A stretch of 64,000 nt of DNA, taken from Pieris napi. Lineage: Eukaryota; Arthropoda; Insecta; Lepidoptera; Pieridae. Each line of letters begins with the position of its first letter. The first letter of the stretch is position 1. The DNA lies in NCBI RefSeq assembly GCF_905475465.1, contig NC_062248.1:10788001-10852000 (forward strand), in the 5' to 3' direction. Shown piece by piece: positions 55,108-64,000 of this stretch. Below the pieces are notes generated by a model. It saw nothing but the letters and a program-made list of their open reading frames with translations, was not told the DNA's origin and did not search any database. The position numbers and the translations under genes are program-made.

Positions 55108-57501
55108 ATGTTACGCAATACGAAAATAGATAGGAGTTGTAAATGTAAATTAAAAACTGATTTAAAATATTTAACTGCGCTACCTGGATGCTCAGATGAC
55201 TTGGCCGCGGTGACGTCGCTGCCACAAGAATGGGCACCTCGTCGTGGCGGACCTACTCTTAAGAAATACCTTGAAAAGCGAGAGCAAGATCATAATAATG
55301 TAATATCCGATATTAAAAGGGAAGCCGATGCTGTCAACGTTGACATAGATGCCCAAGTAAGGTCACTAGCTGAAGTACTTCTTGCAGACATCAAAAAACA
55401 CCAACAAGATATTGAATGTAAACTAATAGAATCAAAACCAGTTGATGTACTGAGTCTCGAACGTCGTAACGATTGCTTTAAGCTTATTACTGGAGTGTTT
55501 TCAAGTTGGACACAAAGCCTTGTTCAGTTTAAGCAGGAAGCACTTGGATTAGAAAGGCAGCGTCTTGATGGACTCAAAAGCGTTCTCAAGAAACAGTTTC
55601 AGAATTTAGTCGAAGTAGGACATAAATCTCCCAAAGATTTACTTCATGAGTTCGATGAACGTATGTACGCAATTAATCAGCAGCTGATAAGCAATTGCCG
55701 TGCTTACACAGAATTAGAGGCTCAGTTGCGGAACCAAGCCGACACCTATATCATTCGTATAAGGTCCTCACTTAATGAGATGTGTTTGGAAAAAACATGC
55801 TATATTAGAGGAAGAAGTGCTCTGCCCTGGATCAGTGAGTCAATAGAACGAAAACGGTCTTCTAGCTTAGAGCTGGAGACGATAAAAAAAACATCAGGCG
55901 CTTCTCCTGGCCCAAATATGGAAGAGTTTAAAGGATATGTAGCTCATTTAGTGCAGGCATACAGAGCGGCGATTATAAAACTTTGTACAGACTTTAGCGG
56001 CCAACTTAAAAATTTGCAAGAAGAAATCGATAATTACCTATATGTAGAGAAACCACGCAAATCTGTGTTGTCAAAAATACAAACAACAATTGATCAAGCT
56101 TTTGATAAATTTTCAAATAGCTTCACAGAGAGCAAAGTGCGCATTGAAAAATTGCTTCTTGATATTGCATTTAATGACGTCGTCAATATGCAAAAAAGTT
56201 TGTATCATTTTGGAGATCGTCTCCAAAGCACGTATTTGATCCTACACGATGCCAGCTATTTGTGGGATGACCACATATTACGGTCCGCGCTTGCTCAGAA
56301 ACTTATTATTACAGGTGTTGAAGATATGATGACGGCTCACGATTCTATAGAACAAGCTAATGAGGTCGTATTCAATATTGGCTTAGAGCAGCTACAAGTT
56401 GCCTCTGATGTTGATAAGCTTCAGCAACTATTTGATAATTTACAAACTATGCTGAATAAAATTGAGGAAGTCTACCAACAGAATTATGAAATGGAGGTTA
56501 AAAAGATTGAGGAATATATGAACCTGCCACTTCTTATGACTAATATTATGCTAGCGGAATATGAGTGCTTCTTTGAAAAATATCCGAAATGTCCTTTAAA
56601 CTCCGACCAAAGTTTGAATAGTTCGCCAGACTTAGTTTCCCCGAGACGGCAAACTTTAATCTCGTTGAGAGCTCCTCTTCCCCGTGTGGTTTTACAAACA
56701 CATTTACAAGATGTTGCTCTATATAATTGGAGAAATGGATTTCTAGAGTCCTTACGAAATAACGTACCATTGGTCTCGGAAAAGATCAATTGTCAGGCCC
56801 GTAGGTGGATCGATGAGCGAACGATGCAAGTGAACATGCGTTACTCATTAAAGCTTATGTCTCATAGCGTGAGGCTTGAACGTCTAAAAGCCGCACGCGA
56901 GGCACGCTTGGCTGACTTGAAGTCTCACGATTATATTCTAGCGTCTCACTTAACTGCTATGAGTAAACTTGTGGAGAAACTGCCGATAGAAATAGCTAGA
57001 TATTTAGGTCTAGACTCACCGGAATTGTATCCTCTAACGTATTGGGTCGGTAAAATTCAGTCTGATTTGGATCAGTTGTTAGCCAGCGACCCTGACCCCG
57101 AAAAGAAGAGATTGAAGATGAGTAGTTACGCCCCTCGACTTTTGATGTATCGGCGTAATTTTGAAGAGTCTTTAGACAACGCTATTGAGAAGTATAAAAA
57201 GGATATTCAACACCGTCTTCAGTCAGCTCGTATTGCGACGTTTCATTTGGTTTCGGATATAAAATTACCATTGGAAGGTGGGAGCTATGCAGCATCAGAA
57301 GCGGTTAAAGCCACTGCAGCGGTTATGAAAGCTTGTGATGCGTTCGAGGTGTGCGCTCATCGTAGCATGGACCTTGTACATCAAAGACGACAGCACATTA
57401 TGGTGATGGCAGATCAGGTTCTTAGTCCTCTGAACCGTGTTGTTGATGAAGTATTTAAGGTCAATAAGAATAAACCGGCGGCTCCGACGAAAAAGAGATA
57501 A
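55108..57501 (+). CDS. Large intronless coiled-coil protein, possibly CCDC180-like
   Basis: A single open reading frame of 797 residues runs from the first ATG at 55108 to TAA at 57499-57501. The frame is open back to 55078, with an in-frame TAA at 55075-55077; a pyrimidine-rich stretch ending CAAG at 55084-55092 could be an acceptor for a 5' UTR intron. The protein is charged and helical throughout, with Leu/Glu/Lys heptad-like stretches and no signal peptide or membrane segment. Residues about 60-220 (SLERRND..., LGLERQRLDGLK, FDERMYAINQQLISNCRAY) resemble my memory of the DUF4455 region of CCDC180, a protein linked to cilia and sperm flagella; the last 200 residues might be DUF4456. The usual vertebrate protein is about twice as long, so this would be a short form. 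A poly(A) signal AATAAA lies at 57628-57633. That it is a real gene is near certain; the family assignment is tentative. Confidence 0.8.
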   Translation: MLRNTKIDRSCKCKLKTDLKYLTALPGCSDDLAAVTSLPQEWAPRRGGPTLKKYLEKREQDHNNVISDIKREADAVNVDIDAQVRSLAEVLLADIKKHQQDIECKLIESKPVDVLSLERRNDCFKLITGVFSSWTQSLVQFKQEALGLERQRLDGLKSVLKKQFQNLVEVGHKSPKDLLHEFDERMYAINQQLISNCRAYTELEAQLRNQADTYIIRIRSSLNEMCLEKTCYIRGRSALPWISESIERKRSSSLELETIKKTSGASPGPNMEEFKGYVAHLVQAYRAAIIKLCTDFSGQLKNLQEEIDNYLYVEKPRKSVLSKIQTTIDQAFDKFSNSFTESKVRIEKLLLDIAFNDVVNMQKSLYHFGDRLQSTYLILHDASYLWDDHILRSALAQKLIITGVEDMMTAHDSIEQANEVVFNIGLEQLQVASDVDKLQQLFDNLQTMLNKIEEVYQQNYEMEVKKIEEYMNLPLLMTNIMLAEYECFFEKYPKCPLNSDQSLNSSPDLVSPRRQTLISLRAPLPRVVLQTHLQDVALYNWRNGFLESLRNNVPLVSEKINCQARRWIDERTMQVNMRYSLKLMSHSVRLERLKAAREARLADLKSHDYILASHLTAMSKLVEKLPIEIARYLGLDSPELYPLTYWVGKIQSDLDQLLASDPDPEKKRLKMSSYAPRLLMYRRNFEESLDNAIEKYKKDIQHRLQSARIATFHLVSDIKLPLEGGSYAASEAVKATAAVMKACDAFEVCAHRSMDLVHQRRQHIMVMADQVLSPLNRVVDEVFKVNKNKPAAPTKKR

Positions 57502-57809
57502 TGTTAATCGATTTTTCTTGTATTTATTTTCTTGTAACAAATCAATACAGTCTACACCGAGCTATTTTTGTTTTATTGACTAGGTAACTTTCCACGAATG
57601 ATCCTTCATTTCATTAAGTTTCAACAAAATAAACGTTTATTAGTCTGTGTTAGTGAAAATATATTAGTTTACATTGCGTCGTCTTTTTGTGTTATTTTTA
57701 CTGCGATTTTTCCTGAGCATTTTTTATTAAATTACCTGTAATGAGCTAAATATACTTTGTTATTAAATTCGTTATATGATTCGTAGTAAGGTACATAATT
57801 GTAAATCAA

Positions 57810-57985
57810 ATTCAAATTAAAAATCATTTATTCATTTAGCTAACACAATGTACATTCATGAACGTCAATAATAAATACATATTAAATGCTAGATGCTTCT
57901 AATTTTACATTTACTGCCAGTTTTCAAATCAAGGGCGTAGAACGGACGAGAAAAAATGGCAATAAACTGTCCGGTAATTTTTTTG
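57810..57985 (-). mobile_element. LINE 3' tail (family B)
   Basis: CACAATGTACATTCATGAAC and TTTACTGCCAGTTTTCAAAT with AAGGGCGTAGAACGGACGAG. Confidence 0.65.
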
Positions 57986-58044
57986 CAAATGCCTTTAATC
58001 TCATAAATAGTACTCTTTTTATAAACACAAATTATTATATATTG

Positions 58045-58275
58045 TTGGCCTAGTGGCTTCAGCGTTCGACTCTGATCCCTGAGGTTGTAGGTTCGATCCC
58101 CGGCTAAGCGCTATTGGATTTTCTTTCTATGCGCATTTAACATTCGAACGGTGAAGGAAGAATCGTTCAAAATATCGACGGCATGTATCAGGCACCGGAG
58201 GCGGATTGACTTGCCTATTAGATTGACAAATGATGCATAAATCTGAGGCCCAGATGTAATAAGGTTGTAGCCGCT
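58045..58275 (+). mobile_element. tRNA-derived SINE
   Basis: GTTGGCCTAGTGGCTTCAGC, B box GTAGGTTCGATCCCCGGC, then a shortened body ending GAGGCCCAGATGTAATAAGG. Confidence 0.72.
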
Positions 58276-58622
58276 GGTTATGATTTGAGGCTAAAGCAAC
58301 ATTCTCCTTTACACCAACGCAATCGGTAAACAATCATCTAAGTATTACTAAATTGTTTTGTCTAAGCTTTTGTTAAACAAGTTAATATACATTGTTTACG
58401 TTTCACTGAAAATGATAGAAATAAATCTCTCTTTGAGAATTCTTATTTGAATGTTTACGAGGGATATTTGTTTCTATTTCGACGGAGGAAATTGAGGAAA
58501 TAAATTTTGTTTGTACGTAAGTCTCAAGGAAACAATTGAAAAAATAAAATAAGTTACATTAATCTATTTGTATTGCGATTGAGTTAAAATCATAATCGAG
58601 GAGTTTCTTGATATTTGGTAAT

Positions 58623-58765
58623 CATCATCATCCCTTTATTTGGTCAATTTCTGGACATAGGCATATATTTTCCTCCGCTATGCACTGGGAGCCAACCTTC
58701 TAGACGATGTCGCCAGTCCACCTAGTCGGTGGTCGGCCGCGCGGTCTTTTGTTGTCGAGGTCTCC
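58623..58765 (-). mobile_element. RTE-like LINE 3' end
   Basis: Plus strand starts ATCATCATCATCCC (inverted tandem tail); minus-strand translation includes RGRPPTRWTGDIV, a typical RTE-type C-terminal phrase. Confidence 0.6.
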
Positions 58766-59040
58766 ATCTAAGGAGCCTACGTTTCCAACGGGTTTTGTCT
58801 ATGCTCGCCATGTGGCCACCGCCACTTAGATGTGTCGACAGCCTTTACTACGTATTGGATAATACGTTGTATATAAAACAAAAGCTTGTGGTAACTCTTC
58901 ATTACTGAAGGTTCGTCGTCAGTGTCGCAAATAATAAAGTGCAACATCTCCGGACTTGCAATACCCCTCCACTCCCTAACAGTATGGAGCCGATTTCCCT
59001 TCAACCAACACGACTTGGCCTGAACCCACCCATCTGATTT

Positions 59041-60486
59041 AAACTGTAATCTAGACTAAAAACAGTTACCTAAATGACTATACCTGATAACAGCTATAAC
59101 TGCGTCGCAAGAACAGTTTATAAATTTTAAATAATACAGAGATTTTATAAACCCCTTGAGTCGCGGGAAATATCAGTTTATTAAATCTAGAACATAATTT
59201 ACGCTAATGATATAGAAATTACTATAGTATATCTTAATTATTTACTAGCTCGTATAAATATCAATTAATGATGAGAGTATCATGTTCGAGTTCTCCAAGA
59301 GTTTCGTAATTATATAAAGTAAATAAGTCTTTATTGGATCGTAACGAAATGTAGTAATATAGTGTTTCACGTTCGATGTTGGCTAGATCATTCAAATATC
59401 ATGTAAATTAAAATAAGCTCCGTATAAACAGGAACCTCGTTACTAAATAATGTTAAAATATTCTCTGGATGTAAAATAAATTTACAGCCATTCGAGGTTA
59501 CTCAATATCAGTACTGCTACAAAAATCAATTTTTCTATTACGTATATTCTGTATATAAGTACTATTAGGTATTAAATCGAATTAAATTTATGTATTTCTA
59601 TAAATTATTAAAAATTTAGCCAGATTTTAATATTTTAAAGAAAATAAGAAATCTAAAACATACTACTAGTAAAAAAATATTTTTTTTTAATTTGATTTTC
59701 ATTTTAATTATTTCTATTATTACTTTGTAAAATTGTAAATACTGTAAACTTAATTTTTTATAAAAATTTTACTAGTAAATGTTACGGTTATATTAATTTA
59801 GATTTTCATCTCCAAGTATAAATGCCTTAAAATATGAGCACCGACGAAAAAAATGATTTAAAAAGATTATTTCTTATATCTATTGATTGGTCTTGTCGAA
59901 GAGAATTAAATGTAATATCATTTTGTATTTATTTGGCTAAGAAGATACTCTACTTTTTGGATGGTGCCTGATATTCTTACCTACCTGTGCCACGGATTGT
60001 GCCATGACCGCTACCACCTCCGTATAATGGGTAAAATCCAGAGTAAACGGTGTGAGAAGGAAAATATCATGGGTACTGCGACGGCAGAAGAGCCTTGCTG
60101 CCTCTTGCAAAGGATTAGACTTTACGAGACTGACGGTTAACCTCCAGTAATCCATTACTGTAATGGAGTTATTCCAGTAATGGAGGGGCCAAAAAAAGAA
60201 CATCTTACTAAAGTGATTTTTTAATCTTCCATTCCGCTACCGCTGCTGGTGAAATATTGCTCACATATATGGGTTCCGCAAAAACATTAGGGCCCTTTAG
60301 ATGTAATGGAAGGCGAGAGATGATGGATTGAGATGGATGAATGACAGCTTCGTCATCGCCTGACTTATTGAAATATAAAAATATTTAGTACGACATTTTA
60401 GAATTAAAAGAAAGAAAGTAAATAAAACATATTAAAACTGGTACCAGGTGACGTACTTCCAAACCTATTCGACTTCTGGTTCTTAA
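59041..60486. other. Intergenic region
   Basis: No gene recognised. 59940-60350 may be old LINE sequence (GC-richer, no open frame), but I cannot place it. Confidence 0.4.
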
Positions 60487-60645
60487 AAAAAAAAAAAAAA
60501 GATCGGACCAATTCTTAAAAAGCCGGCAACGCACTCGCGAGCACTCTCTGGCATTGACTCTCATGTATCACGTAACATCAGCGGTATTACTTAACAACAG
60601 GTGAGCCTCCTGCCGTGCTCTCCGTGCGATAAAAAAAACATACGT
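60487..60645 (+). mobile_element. LINE 3' end
   Basis: AAAGCCGGCAACGCACTCGC, then GTGAGCCTCCTGCCGTGCTC and an A-rich tail; inverse of the scrap at 2098-2225. Confidence 0.55.
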
Positions 60646-60874
60646 GTACGAAATGTACCCTTTCGGATTTTAAGATTGTTTAATTCTTTTTAAGTACACC
60701 ACATAACACACAAAAGTTACAATCTATTTTATTATTATATTAGACACTTATGGTGAACATAAATTACAAAAAAAATTATTACACTTTAAAAAGAAAGGCG
60801 ACATCGATAAGGTTTTCTATGAGCTGCAGTCTTTATAGGTTATACTTATATATTATAAAAGAAATACTATATTA

Positions 60875-61261
60875 TCTCTATATATATGAAATTCTCGTGT
60901 CACAAGGTTCGTTCCCATACTCTTCCGAAACGGCTCGAACGATTCTTGTGAAGTTTTTTATGCATATTCAGTAAGTCTGAGAATCGGATACTATATATAT
61001 TTCGAACCCCTAAGTGATAAGGGGTGTCCACCCCAAAAGAATAACATTTTTTGTTTGTATTTTTTTTATGATGCAGCTCTTGAGCTCTGAGGTTCTCTAT
61101 ATAGAGAAAAATTCACAGAAAAACCTGAAAGTTTTCATTCAAGAAAACCGAACAGTCTCTGGGGTAGTATAGCAAAATTTTCCATGTTGGTATGTACATA
61201 CTAAAAAGGTAGGCTAAGTAAAATCACATTAAGGAGAAACGAAGTTCGCGGGGGCAGCTAG
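60875..61261 (+). mobile_element. Helitron (non-autonomous), complete
   Basis: Starts TCTCTATATATATG after a host A, has ATTCTCGTGTCACAAGGTTC and ACTCTTCCGAAACGGCTCGA, and ends GCGGGGGCAGCTAG before a host T. 387 bp. Confidence 0.82.
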
Positions 61262-61624
61262 TATTATTATAATTAACGAAAACTCGGCTTTCTGAAATTA
61301 TATCCCGCTAAAACGTTCGTAAGCCCTTCATTTAACATAAAAACACGAAAACAACTCCAAATGTTTTATAAAAGGTCCATTGTCGATGTCATAACAAAGT
61401 TGAGCTCTAAAATGTTTGTCTAGAATTTGCGCGAACATCCCCCGGGCGATTGGCCTGGAGTGTTTTGTGTCCCCGAAGCGAATTAATATTCGAATTGTTA
61501 TAATGAAGAATATTTTATTACATTTTTGTTTCTAAATCGACAGTTATATCGTCGCTGTAGAAAACTAAAAAAAAATATTATTATGTGCTTTTGTTCATAG
61601 TTTTGGATTTTACGACCTTATGTA

Positions 61625-61969
61625 TTGTTTAAAAATAATATTAGTTTCTGTTCACGCCATGCAAGTAGTTCGGAGGAGTTGTTCGGATTAATACCTGCAG
61701 CTGAGTTTCATCATTGGACGTCGAGGCAGAATACGAAATTCCACCCCTATCACCTTGACGTCCGCCGTTCCACAACTAAGCATTTTTTAAGGCAGTTTAT
61801 GCGCACAACTACTATGTGGAACCAGCTGCCCACTAAAGTATTTCCGAACCAATTCCACTTAGGGTCCTTCTTTAGAGCGTCTAAAGCTCTGGTATTGAGA
61901 GTCCATGGGCGGCTCTATCACTTAACATTCGGCGAGCCTCCGTTTGCCTCCAGTTCTATAAAAAAGTAA
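61625..61969 (+). pseudogene. LINE polymerase C-terminal fragment
   Basis: About 114 open codons with SSEELFGLIPAAEFHHWTS, KFHPYHLDVRRSTTKHF and TTTMWNQLPTKVFPNQFHLG, the highly conserved C-terminal tail of CR1/Jockey-like LINE reverse transcriptases in moths and butterflies. The catalytic domain is absent, and no poly(A) tail follows at once. Confidence 0.75.
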
Positions 61970-61979
61970 TCGCCTCTCT

Positions 61980-62970
61980 GTTAATATATTTTGGACTAAC
62001 CGCACCCTTAATCACCACTTGGTGTCTTTTGCCATACTCATGTAAAGGAATCATTCTACATGCTTTCGCAGCAGAACCGTGCAACCGTGAACGCAAGCTC
62101 ACGCTTCTTGTTGCTTCTACGCTTGTGCTTTAGTTGTGTTCTTTTCCCACGGAGACAAGTAAAGGGACGGAGGACTTACGCCGCATTCCACTCCCCTCTC
62201 GGTCTACTTTTATGTGTCTTCGCGGCTACAGTTACCTTCATATAATTGAGGCACACATTCTTAAATACAGATAATTAAAAGTGAGTGAAGGATTTATAGA
62301 CTATATTCATAGTCGACGATTTGACGCTTAAGTCTAGAAAATACCTATTACTCGAAGAAGTTTACCACAAATAGTATACACTCAGAGTGATTAAACCTAA
62401 CACCAAAACATTAGTCTTAATACTCCCACGCGTTGTGTTTTGCGACTTGACATTACTGACTAAATGAAAGTGGTATGTTGTCTCGTCTATTTTATTACAT
62501 TGTTCATAAAGTTCTTTAATAACTGGTAACATTGTCTCGTTCTGGCGAATTGTGTTTACGCAGTGACGAAAAGAGACGCCAAAGAGAGTCAGATATTAGT
62601 ATAACTTTCCAAATAAGTACAGACGAATCCTGAAGTGAAAGTTTGAATTCATTGAATGCGATTGTACTAGTGAGCTGTTGGGACACCTTAATTTGTTAAA
62701 ATTAAGCTAGCATGTTAATGCTAAAAAAGATGCACGCGTATTTATTACATTATATACACAACCAACACGGTTAGGTATATATGATACTTTCTGGTTAAAA
62801 AAAAATAGCATTTGCAACATTGCGTACATTTTATTAGATTAAGTAATCTAAAAATAAAAATTTCGTTCAAAAATATAATCCTCCTCTGATCGCTTGCTGC
62901 TGAGTGTCGTGATACCCCAACCCCGTCGTGGTAGTGCTGCGCTACTGCTTCCTGAAGATCTCTTACTATC
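61980..62970. other. Intergenic region
   Basis: Nothing recognised. Confidence 0.4.
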
Positions 62971-62974
62971 TCCG

Positions 62975-63058
62975 GGCACGGGAGGCTGATCACCTACTTG
63001 CCTATTAGATTGACAATGATACAGAAATCTGAGGCCCAGATCTAAAAAAGTTGTAGCA
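62975..63058 (+). mobile_element. SINE 3' fragment
   Basis: GGAGGCTGATCACCTACTTG through GAGGCCCAGATCTAAAAAAG and GTTGTAGC. Confidence 0.65.
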
Positions 63059-63537
63059 GTAAGACCGTCCATTTACATCCTTTGTCTTCATTTATTTAAT
63101 CTTATTTTTCTCCTGTTTTGTGTTATCGTGATGTAAATAAAATGCTATTATTATTATTCATCAAATCAATGTGCGAATCAAGATTTCATGAAAGAAAGGC
63201 GACCTCTACCGTTCTACAGATTATCGATCAAACAGAAATGTATCTGCCCTAATCTATAAGTATACTTTAAACATAACACGCTACATGTATTTCGAAAAGG
63301 TCTCAGCGAACACTTGATAGACAGGCGAACAATGCTTACTCATGTAAAGAATCTCCTTCGAAACTTAAGATCTTTTGTGTTCGTCTTCAGTGGAACGTAT
63401 TCTTAGAAAGTCGCTTGATGGACTCGGTTTGAATTTCACTGGAACACAGTCTATGATAATAGTTTATAGAAATGTTTTATTATAACAGACAAAAACAGAA
63501 ATAATATTAAATAAAGTAAAACGTGAAAAAAATAATA

Positions 63538-63706
63538 CAGTGTAAACTCTTTATAACGAATTTCATGGGACCGAGCATATTTATTCGTTATAGACAGGTT
63601 TCGTTGTAGGGAAAGAAGAATTAATGTATGGATATTGGGTTAAACCAAATAAATATAATTGATTTTTACGTTATAGTCAGTTTTTCGTTATAACGACTTT
63701 ACACTG
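63538..63706. mobile_element. Mariner-type MITE (169 bp)
   Basis: Inverted ends CAGTGTAAACTCTTTATAAC and GTTATAACGACTTTACACTG, flanked by TA (63536-63537, 63707-63708). Confidence 0.82.
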
Positions 63707-63734
63707 TACTTCAAACAAAAGTTATAGATGCCTT

Positions 63735-63965
63735 GCATTATGGCCTAAACAGTGGTAATGGGCGGGGCATATAGCTAGATGCACAGATAAAAGTTGGACT
63801 TTAAAGACATTTATGGAATGGACCAAGGGGAAGAAGGAGAAGAGATTGCTCTAAAAAGGTGGATAGAAGATATAAAAGCGTTAGCAGGAAGCGAATGGAG
63901 AAAGAAAGCCATGTATATAGATATTTGGAAAAAGCTGGAGGAAGCCTGTACTTGTGAACAAAAAA
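63735..63965 (+). pseudogene. LINE polymerase C-terminal fragment (RTE-like), decayed
   Basis: Plus-strand translation in shifting frames gives WAGHIAR, MEWTKGKK and a K.RWIEDIKALAGSEW-like phrase, then WKKLEEA, typical of the end of lepidopteran LINE ORFs. Frameshifts and stops throughout. Confidence 0.55.
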
Positions 63966-64000
63966 TGTACATAACAAATCTAAACTGTACATTTGTTAAG

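Noticed and set aside
56484..56789. Minus-strand ORFs of 74-101 codons
   Set aside because: Antisense shadows of the coiled-coil gene.
1..64000. CRISPR arrays, bacterial operons, LTR retrotransposons or viral insertions
   Set aside because: No direct-repeat/spacer pattern, no LTR pair and no viral protein motif was seen.

Overview
The window reads as nuclear DNA of an insect, almost certainly a moth or butterfly (Lepidoptera). It is AT-rich, has short exons with GT/AG introns, and is packed with small mobile elements of types common in lepidopteran genomes: Helitrons ending in CTAG, a tRNA-derived SINE, 5'-truncated LINE tails, mariner- and hAT-type MITEs, and Penelope-like scraps. I see no bacterial or viral genes.

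There are three well-supported host genes and one probable gene start. At 306-3447 (+) lie the last four exons of the DEAD-box RNA helicase DDX49 (Dbp8); the rest is upstream of the window. At 5377-13141 (-) is a complete eight-exon gene for Toll-interacting protein, TOLLIP (278 residues; C2 domain plus C-terminal CUE domain), assembled here from exons too short to stand out as ORFs. At 18960-19076 (+) is a likely first coding exon of an unidentified gene behind a CG-rich promoter with an NRF1-type palindrome. At 55108-57501 (+) is an intronless 797-residue coiled-coil protein, possibly the insect form of CCDC180.

The rest is mainly mobile DNA. (1) 14667-16992 and 21345-23508 hold two oppositely oriented copies of a composite TIR element carrying many GTACGGC heptamers and a nested mariner-type MITE. 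(2) 19.5-28.3 kb holds Helitrons, fold-back MITEs, LINE pieces and a Penelope-like fragment with a GIY-YIG endonuclease domain. (3) 35979-43216 is a whole 7.2-kb hAT transposon with 14-bp inverted ends, a perfect 8-bp target duplication (CCCATGAT), arrays of GTCTTG motifs at both ends, and an apparently intact two-exon transposase (BED finger, RNase H-like core, hATC domain). (4) 46.5-48.4 kb is a Helitron interrupted by about 81 copies of a 7-base repeat and by a GC-rich TIR element. (5) 53.0-54.3 kb is a PIF/Harbinger relic containing an 8-bp-TSD element that itself contains inverted Penelope tails. (6) 57.8-64 kb is mostly LINE, SINE, Helitron and MITE fragments.

The host genes do not form a functional unit: ribosome biogenesis (DDX49), endosomal/Toll signalling adaptor (TOLLIP) and a possible axonemal protein. 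Long stretches (16.99-18.66, 30.8-32.9, 44.9-46.5 and 51.9-53.0 kb) show nothing I can name. All assignments come from reading the sequence and remembered family motifs; no search was run.
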